Source: Janthinobacterium sp. 67 (GTDB lineage: Bacteria > Pseudomonadota > Gammaproteobacteria > Burkholderiales > Burkholderiaceae_D). Taken from it: DNA of 64,000 nt. The stretch spans positions 3,038,001 through 3,102,000 of the forward strand of contig NZ_PGES01000001.1 of the NCBI RefSeq assembly GCF_002797895.1. The letters are read 5' to 3'. Position 1 is the first letter of the stretch. Every line of letters begins with the position of its first letter. Shown piece after piece: positions 19,449 through 30,099 of this stretch. Made by a program: the position numbers and the translations under genes. Below the pieces are notes generated by a model. The model had not been told where the DNA came from, made no database searches, and worked only from the letters and a program-made list of their open reading frames with translations.

Positions 19449-20378
19449 CTACCCCGCATACATCCAGCGCAGTGTTTCCTCTAATGGCCGCAAGGCCAGT
19501 GGCCCCGTATGGACCTGCAACTTCGCATTGCTGCCCACCAGCCGCGCCACCTCGTTGCCACGCACAAAGGCAGGATTCACGTGGACATTGATGCGATAGC
19601 CGGCAATATCTGCCATCAGATCGAGCACCTGTTGCAACGTATATGCCACGCCAGAACAGATGTTGAAAGTATGTCCCGCCGCCGCATCACCGAGCGCCAC
19701 CAACTTGCCGTAGCTGTCGGTAACCATGCGCACATCCGAGAAATCGCGTGCCACATTCAGGTTGCCCAGTTCAATGTCGCGCGCGCCGCTGCGGAAATGC
19801 GACACAATCTTAGGCAGCAGGAAATTCTCGTGCTGCCCCAGCCCCGTATAGTTGAATGGCCGCACCAGCATGACAGGCAGGCGGTCCATCCACAGGCGGG
19901 CCATGTATTCCATCGCCAGCTTGCTTACCGCGTAATCATTGGCTGGCGCCGGCATGACATCCTCGGTAATCGGCTCGACGTCCGTATTGCCATAAATATT
20001 CGCGCTGGAAGCGAGCAATACGGCAGACGGCTTTTTGTCAAGGCTGGCCAGCGCAGTGAGCAGATTGCGCGTACCGACAATATTCACGCGATAAATCGCC
20101 TCGACGTCCGCATGGGCGACAAAGGCGATAGCAGCCAGGTGCACGACCACATCGGGCTGCACCGCCTCGACCATGCGCGCCACCGCGTCGAGGTCGGCCA
20201 GGTCAACAGCGACAAGGTCGCCGCCGCTGTCCTTGGCCGACAGTACCGTGCCGAAAACACGGTAGCCCGCATCGGCAAGTACCTGCGCCATATAGCGTCC
20301 GGTAAAGCCATGTATGCCCGTAATCAACGCGCTTTTTTCTGCCCCATCGGCGGGCAGCGCGGTAGTCTTCCCGCTCAT
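19449..20378 (-). CDS. rmd: GDP-6-deoxy-D-lyxo-4-hexulose reductase (GDP-4-keto-6-deoxymannose reductase)
   Basis: 309 residues from ATG at 20378. It is an extended short-chain dehydrogenase with the NAD(P) motif ALITGIHGFTGRYM, DVVVHLAAIAFV, the catalytic serine strand LLASSANIYGN and the YAVSK motif. With Gmd just upstream (10-base gap) it most likely reduces GDP-4-keto-6-deoxymannose to GDP-D-rhamnose. A reductase giving GDP-6-deoxy-talose cannot be excluded. The pair supplies an activated deoxyhexose to the polysaccharide locus. Confidence 0.82.
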   Translation of the reverse strand: MSGKTTALPADGAEKSALITGIHGFTGRYMAQVLADAGYRVFGTVLSAKDSGGDLVAVDLADLDAVARMVEAVQPDVVVHLAAIAFVAHADVEAIYRVNIVGTRNLLTALASLDKKPSAVLLASSANIYGNTDVEPITEDVMPAPANDYAVSKLAMEYMARLWMDRLPVMLVRPFNYTGLGQHENFLLPKIVSHFRSGARDIELGNLNVARDFSDVRMVTDSYGKLVALGDAAAGHTFNICSGVAYTLQQVLDLMADIAGYRINVHVNPAFVRGNEVARLVGSNAKLQVHTGPLALRPLEETLRWMYAG

Positions 20379-20388
20379 GGCATTCACC

Positions 20389-21945
<1,557 letters not shown>

Positions 21946-24009
21946 ATGAAAATTGAAACCAACCATTTATCTTCCTCCTCGCCTTCATTGCCAGCAATCC
22001 ATCCAAAATATCGGGCTGACATAGATGGATTACGTGCCATTGCTGTACTTGCTGTCGTCCTTTTTCACGCATTTCCTTCCTTCATAAAAGGAGGTTTTGT
22101 CGGCGTTGATATTTTCTTCGTCATTTCCGGATTCTTGATATCCACCATCTTATTTTCCAGCCTTGACCAAGGGCGCTTCAGTTTTATCGATTTTTATAGC
22201 CGTCGCATAAAACGCATATTTCCTACCTTATTAATTGTCCTTATCTTCTGCTACGCATTCGGCTGGGTCTCGCTATTACCAGATGAATTTGAACAATTGG
22301 GCAAACACATCGCCGGTGGTAGCGGCTTCATATCCAATTTTCTGTACTGGAAAGAAAGTGGATATTTTGACAATTCCGCAGACACGAAACCACTACTGCA
22401 TCTTTGGTCCCTCGGCGTGGAAGAACAGTTCTATATCGTCTGGCCCTTGTTCCTATGGTTTGCCTGGAAACGACGGATCAACCTGCTGGCAATCACACTA
22501 CTCTTCCTGGCAGCATCGTTCATACTGAACATCTGGAAGATAGGCAGTGATCCGGTCCTGACGTTTTACTCGCCACAGACCCGTTTCTGGGAATTACTCG
22601 TGGGCGCGATACTTGCTTATATTGCATTATATAAAAACAATCTGCTGAATTATCTTGGCCCACGCCCTGACCAGAAAACGTCTGCGCAAAAAAAACACCG
22701 TGTGATACTGCAGCTTCCAGCCATCTTAGGCATGGGACTAATTGTCGTTGGGCTATTGATCATGGACAAGGGAAAACAGTTTCCCGGCTGGTGGGCCATA
22801 CTCCCAACTTTGGGAACTTTTTTAATCATCGCCGCAGGTCCGCATTCCTGGCTGAACAAATTTCTTCTTTCGCATCCGCTCCTCAAATGGTTCGGACTGA
22901 TCAGCTTCCCCTTGTATTTGTGGCATTGGCCGTTACTCGCATTCATGCGCATTGTCCAAAGCCAACCGCCATCATTTGAGATGCGCCTTGCAGCCGTGTT
23001 GCTGGCAATATTGCTGGCCTGGCTAACTTATACGCTTATCGAGAAACCTATCCGCTTCGGAAAAAACGGAAATACAAAACTCGTGGCCTTAATCGGCATC
23101 ATGATTTGCGTTGGCGCACTGGGTTTCTATACCAAGCAAAGCAAAGGTTTACCAAGTCGCAACGTCGTTAAAGTGAATCCTGACAAAAACTCAGGGGTCA
23201 ACGGCGGCGACCTGGGACAATCCGTCATCGAGTGCGGCATCAGTGACAATACCGAAAAGGCCTTGTTTGGAGACTGCAGACGCGACGTCCGCGGTGTCGC
23301 CAAATATGCCCTGCTCGGCGACAGCAAGGCGGCGGCGCTGTATGGCGGCCTGGTACGCACTTCCGATGAGAAAGGCCGTTGGATGTTTATTGGCGGCAAT
23401 GGTCCGAACGGTGCACCAGTACCTGTTCTGTCCAGCAACCCTATGTACGAAGGACATCAGAGGCTGTTAAAGATTGCTCTAAATGCAATCAACAGCAATG
23501 AAAAAATTGAAACAGTAGTGATCGTTGCGGCAGCGCGTGCCCTATTCCAGCTGAAAAATGATTATTCGATTGAGGACTTACCTGACAGTAAAAATTACGC
23601 CGCCGCTCTGGCTGGCCTGCAAGCCACGACAGAACAAATTATTCATGCGGGGAAAAAAGTGATGTTAGTCATCGATAATCCGACGCTGCCCGATCCACGA
23701 GAATGTATCGGCCGGGCAACTAGCGTCAGCCTGTTGAATAAGGGTCTAATCAAACAAGTCAACCCTCGCTGTGAAATCCAGTTAGCCCGTCAGACGGAGC
23801 TGGCGCAAAACTATCGCCAGCTACTGAAGGCGGTTCAGGCAAAGTACCCGGAGAAGGTTGCTATCTTCGACACCTATCCGTATCTGTGCGATGTTGCCAG
23901 CGGAAAATGCCAACCCTTCAAGGATGGCCGTCTGCTGTACAGTTACAGTGACCACATATCTGACTATGCCGCTGGACTAATAGGAAAAGATATTAATCAA
24001 GCACTATAA
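21946..24009 (+). CDS. Acyltransferase 3 / SGNH O-acyltransferase (OafA-like)
   Basis: 687 residues. The N-terminal ~380 residues form an acyltransferase-3 membrane domain of about ten helices, opening with the family signature YRADIDGLRAIAVLAVVLFHA and FVGVDIFFVISGFLI. The periplasmic C-terminal part is an SGNH-type domain with the block I motif YALLGDSKAA and the block V Asp/His in YSDHISDYAAG. Such OafA/OatA-like proteins transfer acetyl groups to O-antigen or other surface sugars in the periplasm. The gene has visibly lower GC than the housekeeping genes, consistent with transfer, and is bounded by its own terminator. Confidence 0.88.
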   Translation: MKIETNHLSSSSPSLPAIHPKYRADIDGLRAIAVLAVVLFHAFPSFIKGGFVGVDIFFVISGFLISTILFSSLDQGRFSFIDFYSRRIKRIFPTLLIVLIFCYAFGWVSLLPDEFEQLGKHIAGGSGFISNFLYWKESGYFDNSADTKPLLHLWSLGVEEQFYIVWPLFLWFAWKRRINLLAITLLFLAASFILNIWKIGSDPVLTFYSPQTRFWELLVGAILAYIALYKNNLLNYLGPRPDQKTSAQKKHRVILQLPAILGMGLIVVGLLIMDKGKQFPGWWAILPTLGTFLIIAAGPHSWLNKFLLSHPLLKWFGLISFPLYLWHWPLLAFMRIVQSQPPSFEMRLAAVLLAILLAWLTYTLIEKPIRFGKNGNTKLVALIGIMICVGALGFYTKQSKGLPSRNVVKVNPDKNSGVNGGDLGQSVIECGISDNTEKALFGDCRRDVRGVAKYALLGDSKAAALYGGLVRTSDEKGRWMFIGGNGPNGAPVPVLSSNPMYEGHQRLLKIALNAINSNEKIETVVIVAAARALFQLKNDYSIEDLPDSKNYAAALAGLQATTEQIIHAGKKVMLVIDNPTLPDPRECIGRATSVSLLNKGLIKQVNPRCEIQLARQTELAQNYRQLLKAVQAKYPEKVAIFDTYPYLCDVASGKCQPFKDGRLLYSYSDHISDYAAGLIGKDINQAL

Positions 24010-24010
24010 G

Positions 24011-24036
24011 AAAATGGCCGATTACTCGGCCATTTT
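24011..24036. terminator. Terminator hairpin after the acyltransferase gene
   Basis: Eleven-base perfect stem AAAATGGCCGA/TCGGCCATTTT with loop TTAC. The A and T ends make it usable in both directions, between the plus-strand acyltransferase gene and the convergent PIG-L gene. Confidence 0.85.
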
Positions 24037-24081
24037 CAATTGCATCTGTAGCCTGGAAGACGAAAATGTCTTCCTTGTCCC

Positions 24082-24855
24082 TCATGGACGGAATCTGGCA
24101 AGTTCCGCCTGCATTTGTTCCCAAGTAAAAAATTTACGCTTCTCGTAGTACAAGGGGCCGGCATGCGGCCGCTCGTCCAAACGCTGCAGGCTGACCGCCT
24201 GCAACTCTTGCAAACCATTGAACAAATAATGCGTGAGTACAAATGGCAAAAGTCCAATCCAGGTCACTCGCTGTGACGGATATGCAAGGCAGTAACGCAG
24301 AAAACGCAAACGGTTCCGCATCGAAATAACCGACTTCGTGCTTGGACCATTCGCAGGTAGCGGCTTTAAAACCGAGAAAAAAGGCCCAGGACAATTCTTG
24401 CCGTTATACAGGGAGAATTGGCGCAGCGAGGCTCCAAGGCCATTTTTATGACTCACATGGGCGGCGACCGCATGCAATGCGTCATGATCATGATGCCCCC
24501 CCTCCCATGCTGGGAAATAAATGACATCAATACCCGGGTAGGCTAGCAAAGTGTCTTGCAGCCAGTTGGCTACGCTAAGCATATGGTACGGCAGCTTCGC
24601 GTCACCGATACCGAGGAATTCCCCAGCAAAAATCACACCGTCAGGGGGGATACCCAGCGATCCGAGCACACGTAACGATTCTTCGTTACGCGTACTCGCA
24701 GGCACAGTCGCGCTCGCACCGTCCGTTAGATAGGCACACAGTACCTGTCGCCCTGCCAGCCGCTCGTTCAGTATCTGCTGGAAGACGCCAAACTCATCGT
24801 CTTGATGGGCGAACAGGAAGAGCGCCGTTGATGGCTTCTGGTGGTCAGTAGGCAT
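24082..24855 (-). CDS. PIG-L/LmbE family deacetylase
   Basis: 257 residues from ATG at 24855. The zinc-binding signature AHQDDE lies near residue 18 and the second metal motif is GHHDHDAL. Family members remove N-acetyl groups from GlcNAc-containing substrates such as GlcNAc-PI or sugar conjugates. The gene overlaps the upstream GNAT gene by 11 bases, and that gene overlaps gtrA. A deacetylase next to an N-acyltransferase suggests replacement of an acetyl group on a lipid-linked or nucleotide-linked amino sugar. This is inference from context. Confidence 0.85.
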   Translation of the reverse strand: MPTDHQKPSTALFLFAHQDDEFGVFQQILNERLAGRQVLCAYLTDGASATVPASTRNEESLRVLGSLGIPPDGVIFAGEFLGIGDAKLPYHMLSVANWLQDTLLAYPGIDVIYFPAWEGGHHDHDALHAVAAHVSHKNGLGASLRQFSLYNGKNCPGPFFSVLKPLPANGPSTKSVISMRNRLRFLRYCLAYPSQRVTWIGLLPFVLTHYLFNGLQELQAVSLQRLDERPHAGPLYYEKRKFFTWEQMQAELARFRP

Positions 24856-25699
24856 CAAAATCCAGGAAAGAAAAACCGACGCTACCAGCTTCGAGCTTGT
24901 CCATCCGGCCGCTCAGAGAGCGGTAAATGAAATTCAGCGGTGACGGTTTGAAACGATCAGGAATGGCGACATAGGTAGCGCTGCGGGAGATGGCCGCCGG
25001 AACCAGGCCGACAAACAGGCGCAATGGCGACATCATCGGCGGCGGACTCAGTATCAACTCGCTGCCATCGACAGGCGGCAGTTCCGCATAAGCGGGCAGC
25101 CAGGGCTTGACCGACGGGGCAAAGAACTCCAGCATGCCATGCGAGCGGCGCGCGTGGACGCGGTTCTGCGGATTGGCGCAACGCCAGTTCAGGCTGGCCG
25201 CCGAGTGCACGCGCTCGAACTGGCCCAGGGCCTGGCCTGCCACCGCACGCCGCACGGCGCCGATGCCGACCTGCGCCTGCAAGGGTTCCACCAGCTGGAA
25301 GCCCAGCTTGCGAATGAAGCCCGGGGTACTGTTGGCATTGGCAACGCCATAGATGGCATCGATGCCCTGGCTTTGCGCCGCTTCGTAGGTCATCTCCGCG
25401 AGCTTGGTAAACAGGCCCTTGCCTTGGTAGGTAGGATGCGTCGCGGTATTCAGCGACAGCGCTACCCGCACAAGCTGGCCACCAACGCTGGCCATCGCGG
25501 GGATGGTCACATAATGGGCAGCAAGCACATCGCCATCCCAGGCATCGAAGCCAATGACGGAACCATCCGGATTATCGTGATAGAGCCAAGTAAGATAGGC
25601 ATTGCTGAATTTGTCCACACCAGGAAAACAGGCATTGAACAGCGATACATATTTTTCGATGGCGGCAGTATCGTGCTGAACGGGGGCGAAGGTGATCAT
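24845..25699 (-). CDS. GNAT-family acyltransferase
   Basis: 284 residues. The N-terminal half carries a GNAT fold with the acyl-CoA motif THPTYQGKGLFTKLAEMTYEAA (about residues 88-108), a beta strand IDAIYGVANANSTPGFIRKLGF and the aromatic end of motif B. The remaining ~140 residues are unfamiliar. It resembles GNATs found in polysaccharide clusters. Its ATG overlaps the gtrA stop (ATGA), so GtrA, this protein and the deacetylase are co-translated. The acyl group and acceptor are unknown. Confidence 0.8.
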   Translation of the reverse strand: MITFAPVQHDTAAIEKYVSLFNACFPGVDKFSNAYLTWLYHDNPDGSVIGFDAWDGDVLAAHYVTIPAMASVGGQLVRVALSLNTATHPTYQGKGLFTKLAEMTYEAAQSQGIDAIYGVANANSTPGFIRKLGFQLVEPLQAQVGIGAVRRAVAGQALGQFERVHSAASLNWRCANPQNRVHARRSHGMLEFFAPSVKPWLPAYAELPPVDGSELILSPPPMMSPLRLFVGLVPAAISRSATYVAIPDRFKPSPLNFIYRSLSGRMDKLEAGSVGFSFLDFDAY

Positions 25700-26076
25700 T
25701 TAAAGACCCAATATTTACTAAGAAGAAAACCGTTCGCAGCAACGAACGGTAGCGAACAAATCTTGCCGAGAATAACGCCCAACCCCATGACATTATCCGA
25801 CAGATAGACAAACCCCAGCGTAATCACATAATTAATGCCGACGACGACGAGAAAACGGCAGGCTTTCTGCACCGATGCCCTGGATTTGAACGTCAGATTC
25901 TGATGAAACAGATAATTCACAATCAAGCCGGCCAGGAAGCCACCAGCAACGGCCAGCGGCGGCGTGAGACCCGCCACCAGCAAGGCTTTCAGGATACCGA
26001 TATCCACCACGGCGGACAGCACCCCGCCGCCGACGAAAATAGAAAAATGACGCAGCCGCGCTAGCGAAATACTCAT
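25696..26076 (-). CDS. gtrA: GtrA family membrane protein (polyprenyl-linked sugar flippase-like)
   Basis: 126 residues with four predicted membrane helices and family motifs FVGGGVLSAVVDIGIL near the N-terminus, FLAGLIVNYLFHQNLTF in the middle, and ANGFLLSKYWVFK at the end. GtrA proteins are thought to flip undecaprenyl-phosphate-linked sugars to the periplasm. The start ATG at 26076 overlaps the stop of the GtrB-like gene by four bases. An N-terminal extension of 16 residues inside that gene was rejected. Confidence 0.87.
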   Translation of the reverse strand: MSISLARLRHFSIFVGGGVLSAVVDIGILKALLVAGLTPPLAVAGGFLAGLIVNYLFHQNLTFKSRASVQKACRFLVVVGINYVITLGFVYLSDNVMGLGVILGKICSLPFVAANGFLLSKYWVFK

Positions 26077-27077
26077 TTTTCCTCGCCGATTACTGCTGCG
26101 GCACGGCGGCCGCGGCGATGCCATGGCGTTTTGGGTACGGAGTTGATATCAAAGGCAAGGAAGGCCAGAATCAGCTGCAGTCCCATCAGTATCGGCAGGG
26201 CCGACAGCATGACGGTACCGGCGGGCGTTGCGGTGCCTTCGCGGGCGGCGGACAGCCAATGGCTCAGGCCATACACCGTGCCAAATCCCGTCAGCAACAA
26301 GCCTAGTGGCAATTCGACCGAGGCAATCGAAAGGTCGCGCAAATAATAATTGTAAAAAATTCGCTTCGTGAAATTACGACAATGCTTGATGATAAACTCG
26401 CCGACAATCTTCGAGATCTTCAGGTTGCTCACCTCGTCGCCATAGCTGGCGTCCATGGGCACGTCCTGCACGACCGCGCGCAGGGTGTTCAATCGGAACA
26501 AGATATCGGTTTCAAAAAAGTAGCGCTTGCTGATTTTATCGAAGGGCAAACGTTTCGCCACGTCGACATGGATAGCCGTATAGCCATTGGTGGGATCGAA
26601 CAGATCCCAGTAGCCGGAAGAAATTTTCGTCATGAAGGACAGCACGGCGTTGCCGAACAGGCGGATCGCTGGCATCGAGCGGATTTCTTCAAGATCATAG
26701 AACCTGTTTCCCTTGGTATAGTCGGCTTCGCCGCGCAAAACAGGGCCGGCAAAATCCGGCACCAGGGCCGGGTCCATCTGGCCATCGCCGTCGATCTTGA
26801 CGATGACGCCAGCGCCATCGGCAATCGCCGCGCGATAACCGGCCATCACCGCGCCACCGACACCTTGGTTCACTTCATTGCGTAGCACCACTACGCGTGG
26901 ATCCACATTATGCTTTTCGATGAAGTCGCCGGAACCATCGGGACATTTGTCATCGATGGCGTAAATGCGCCACACTTCTGGCCCGATCGCCGCGATGACT
27001 CCCAGTACGTGATTGGTGACGCGGTAGCAGGGAATGACCACGGCAATATGACGGGAATCGCTAAACATATATTTCAT
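26073..27077 (-). CDS. gtrB: GtrB-like GT2 glycosyltransferase (polyprenyl-phosphate sugar synthase)
   Basis: 334 residues. The GT2 domain (about 10-235) starts IAVVIPCYRVTNHV, with the aspartate motifs YAIDDKCPDGSGD and KIDGDGQMDP, and resembles DPM1/GtrB/ArnC enzymes that load a sugar onto undecaprenyl phosphate. Two membrane helices follow at the C-terminus (LPLGLLLTGFGTVYGL and LPILMGLQLILAFLAF), as in GtrB. It sits between the large membrane GT gene and gtrA, in the order of an O-antigen modifying gtr cassette. Confidence 0.87.
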   Translation of the reverse strand: MKYMFSDSRHIAVVIPCYRVTNHVLGVIAAIGPEVWRIYAIDDKCPDGSGDFIEKHNVDPRVVVLRNEVNQGVGGAVMAGYRAAIADGAGVIVKIDGDGQMDPALVPDFAGPVLRGEADYTKGNRFYDLEEIRSMPAIRLFGNAVLSFMTKISSGYWDLFDPTNGYTAIHVDVAKRLPFDKISKRYFFETDILFRLNTLRAVVQDVPMDASYGDEVSNLKISKIVGEFIIKHCRNFTKRIFYNYYLRDLSIASVELPLGLLLTGFGTVYGLSHWLSAAREGTATPAGTVMLSALPILMGLQLILAFLAFDINSVPKTPWHRRGRRAAAVIGEEK

Positions 27078-27130
27078 AAAATTATCCGAAAAAACTTACA
27101 CTACAGGCAGGCGATACCGAAGGTTGCAAA

Positions 27131-29332
27131 TCACTTCGGCAAACGCTCGACGCTGATCCTGGAAATCGCAACACCGAGAATGCGGGCGGAATCGGCAGGC
27201 TTGAAAACGCCAGACTCGAAGACCAATCGGTCTGTCGGTTTGGATACATTCACCACCAGTTCAATTTCCTTGCCGGCATTGGAAAACGACAATACCTGGA
27301 CCTGATCGCCAATTTTCAGCCGCAGCGGCGCCTTCAGGTTTTCATCCAGGCTCCAGCCAAACAGCTTGATGCGCAAGTGGCCTTGCAGCAAGCGCGGCAA
27401 CAGGACTTCGGCGACAGTTTCGCTGCTCCAGGCACCCCACTCTTCCGGCGCATTAAAGCCCGTCAGCAGCAGGCCATTGCCCGGCGCCTGCGCCAAGGCC
27501 CATGGTGAAACTTCACCGACACTCAACACGGTTTTAGGCCCGGCCTGGCGCTGGACGGCCGGTACAGCTGCCGCCACTGGCGCACTGGCAACGCGATTTG
27601 CAATGGCGATGGCAGCACTTCCGGACTGCAGCGGAATCAGGCGCATCTTGCCCACTGTCAGCGATGCGGCATAGTCAAAGTCCAGTTGATACTCACCATC
27701 GAGCACCACCCAGTCGGCACCAGCGATATCCTGTGCCGAGATACGCGCTCCAGCCGCCTGCGTGATCACCTTGGGCGCGTTGCCCAGGCCAAAGAGCAGA
27801 TACGATGCGCGGCCATAACGCTCTTCCGAGACGACAACGCCCCTGCCTATCTGCTTATCGCCCAACAGCAGGCCCAGCGCACGTCCACTGCGGCTGATCT
27901 CGGCAGTGCCATGCAAATGGGAAGCGAGCCATGCGTAGCTCTGTAAACATCCGACGCCCAGGATCAGAAACAGCTGCACAGCCAATATCCGTGGCAGCCA
28001 TTGACGCCGATAGATGGAGGCGCCCAGGCCGCCGATCAGCACGACAAACAGCAGCATGCCGATGTAGGGAAGCGCCCCCCCAAACGACCATTGGAACCAG
28101 TTTTGAGGATTGAAGAACGCGAAAAACAGCGGATTATCCCAAGGGAAGATCTTAAATTTTGGAATAACGACAAACATGCCCAACAAGAGCGCGGCCCCCA
28201 GCAGCAGCAAGGTGGCCTTCTTCGCCCGCTCGGACAGCTCGGCAAGGGCAAAAAAATACAAGGCCGGCAACCAGATCAAGGCAGCGCTCAAGTAGCGGCC
28301 GTGCAGACGCATGGCCTCGCCCTCGCTCAGTGCCGCTGCGCCGGCCGTAAACCACGCCGTCATGGCCAGGTGCGAAGCGACCATGGTGATGACAAAAATG
28401 GCCAGCGCGGTCTTCTCGGGCGTGCTGCTGCTGCGTCGCCGTAAACAGATGACCAGATGACTGGCGCTCCAGACCAGCACCGGGGAAAAAATCAGGGCAA
28501 TGACAGTCGCATTTCCCAACAGATAATACAAGGCACTGAAAAGCCGACTGAACACAGAGACCTGGGCGACCGGGTTATCCAGATACCGGCCATAAAACTT
28601 CAAACCGAGCGCAACGGTAGGATCGAAAGACCAGTTCCCGGTGCTCGCGAAGGCCAGTGAGATCAACACGACATAAGCGGTAAACAGCATCAGTACGCCA
28701 TTACGCAGCACCTTGGCCAGGCGGCGCGGACCGGCACCCGCTGCCCACAGCAATGGCAAGGTGGCCAGGGCCGCCAGGAGCATGGCCACCGCATGCGGTT
28801 TGATTAATATCGCGGTGCCCAATGCCCCGCCAGCCAACACGCTGCCACGCAGGCAGTGCTGCGGATAAACCCGCGCCAATGCAAAGCCGAGAATGGCAGC
28901 CAGCAGCATCAGGTCGACTTCCGGCATCACGGCGTACAGATAGATATGCGCCGGAAACAACAGGCAGGCAATAATGCCCGGCAACATGCGCTGTGCGCCA
29001 GCCACGGGCAGCACCGTGCGCGCGATCAGCCAGACGGCGGCCAGGTACTCGATGGCATGCAACACGCGATAGGCAGCAAGAAAATGCTCGCCAAACAGGC
29101 GTGTGCTGATATGCACCAAGGAAAAATACACAAAATTGGAAACCCGTTGCAAGCCTGGGTCAAGGCTGTACAGCGCGGCTAATTGATTGTTGAACTTACC
29201 GCTGATGTAAAAGGCGTATTCATCGGAGGCAAAAATCGGCCCCCCCACGCTGACGGAAAAAATCACGTAGCAGGCAAAAGCGAAGAGCAAGACGGCGGGT
29301 ATCGATAGTCTCAATCGATTGTTACTGATCAT
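27131..29332 (-). CDS. Large membrane glycosyltransferase (GT-C, GtrC-like role)
   Basis: 733 residues. About eleven or twelve hydrophobic segments fill residues 1-480. After the first helix comes the acidic loop GGPIFASDEYAFYISG, matching the conserved loop-1 acid pair of GT-C enzymes that use polyprenyl-phosphate sugars. The last ~230 residues are soluble and probably periplasmic, with two beta-rich parts. No specific GT family could be fixed (GT39/GT83-like). It lies 53 bases upstream of the GtrB-like gene. In gtr cassettes the third gene transfers the sugar to the O-antigen in the periplasm, which is the role inferred here. Confidence 0.72.
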   Translation of the reverse strand: MISNNRLRLSIPAVLLFAFACYVIFSVSVGGPIFASDEYAFYISGKFNNQLAALYSLDPGLQRVSNFVYFSLVHISTRLFGEHFLAAYRVLHAIEYLAAVWLIARTVLPVAGAQRMLPGIIACLLFPAHIYLYAVMPEVDLMLLAAILGFALARVYPQHCLRGSVLAGGALGTAILIKPHAVAMLLAALATLPLLWAAGAGPRRLAKVLRNGVLMLFTAYVVLISLAFASTGNWSFDPTVALGLKFYGRYLDNPVAQVSVFSRLFSALYYLLGNATVIALIFSPVLVWSASHLVICLRRRSSSTPEKTALAIFVITMVASHLAMTAWFTAGAAALSEGEAMRLHGRYLSAALIWLPALYFFALAELSERAKKATLLLLGAALLLGMFVVIPKFKIFPWDNPLFFAFFNPQNWFQWSFGGALPYIGMLLFVVLIGGLGASIYRRQWLPRILAVQLFLILGVGCLQSYAWLASHLHGTAEISRSGRALGLLLGDKQIGRGVVVSEERYGRASYLLFGLGNAPKVITQAAGARISAQDIAGADWVVLDGEYQLDFDYAASLTVGKMRLIPLQSGSAAIAIANRVASAPVAAAVPAVQRQAGPKTVLSVGEVSPWALAQAPGNGLLLTGFNAPEEWGAWSSETVAEVLLPRLLQGHLRIKLFGWSLDENLKAPLRLKIGDQVQVLSFSNAGKEIELVVNVSKPTDRLVFESGVFKPADSARILGVAISRISVERLPK

Positions 29333-29461
29333 TCTGATTTCATTTTCTGGTCCGCCGCGGTCGACCAGGGCAGGATGTTATTCTTTTCAGCAGTCTGGCG
29401 ATCGCTGGTAACTGGACGTGCTTAGCTGCCGACAGCCACCATCGGCCGTCGGCACAGCTGT

Positions 29462-29998
29462 TTAGCCAGCAATAACGAGGATGCTATTCGGATTGCAGGT
29501 GGTGGCGGCAGTACCATTGACTTCCAGGACATTGACTTTATATTCGCCTGGTACGGCAGCAGACATATCGATATTCGCTTCCCAACCAGCATCTTGCAGC
29601 ACAGGATTGTTATGTGCACCGGCAACATCTGGACGTTTCAGGCCACGCTGGGCAGCGGCGTACAGTTTCACTGGACCATCCAGTTCAATAAACACCGGAC
29701 CCGGGGCTACCGTGGCCTTGACGTCGGCCGCCCAGCCGTTCAAGGAAACTTTGGTCTTGTCTGCGATTTTATTCGACAGGCCGTGTTCGTTACCATTCAG
29801 GCGATCAAACGAACATGTTGTCACCGCAGCCAATTCAGCTGGCAGCGATGCGGGACGGGTTACGTCAGCCTTGGTAAAGACTGGCGCGACAGCGGCAGGT
29901 GCCGCAGGAGCACCCGCAGCCGGCGCGGCCGGCTCTGTTTTTTCAGAGCAAGCAGACAAGGCCAGAACAACTGCAGTAGTTAAAAGCAAAGATTTCAT
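29462..29998 (-). CDS. Putative lipoprotein of unknown function
   Basis: 178 residues from ATG at 29998. The signal sequence MKSLLLTTAVVLALSAC ends in a lipobox LSAC with Cys17 as the lipidation site. An alanine/proline linker (about 22-40) follows, then a ~135-residue globular part with two further cysteines (VTTCSFDRL and ATTCNPNS) that might form a disulphide. I do not recognise the family. It is located 101 bases after the GT4 gene, at the end of the O-polysaccharide operon, and probably co-transcribed. It may be an envelope protein linked to the polysaccharide. Confidence 0.75.
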   Translation of the reverse strand: MKSLLLTTAVVLALSACSEKTEPAAPAAGAPAAPAAVAPVFTKADVTRPASLPAELAAVTTCSFDRLNGNEHGLSNKIADKTKVSLNGWAADVKATVAPGPVFIELDGPVKLYAAAQRGLKRPDVAGAHNNPVLQDAGWEANIDMSAAVPGEYKVNVLEVNGTAATTCNPNSILVIAG

Positions 29999-30099
29999 GA
30001 GATTCTCAAATAAAGTTAGGGCCTGAATCCAGGCGGGAGTTTTCTTGTATCGGTCAACAGACAGAAAGGGAGACAGCCTCCCTTTCATTACATCAGCTA

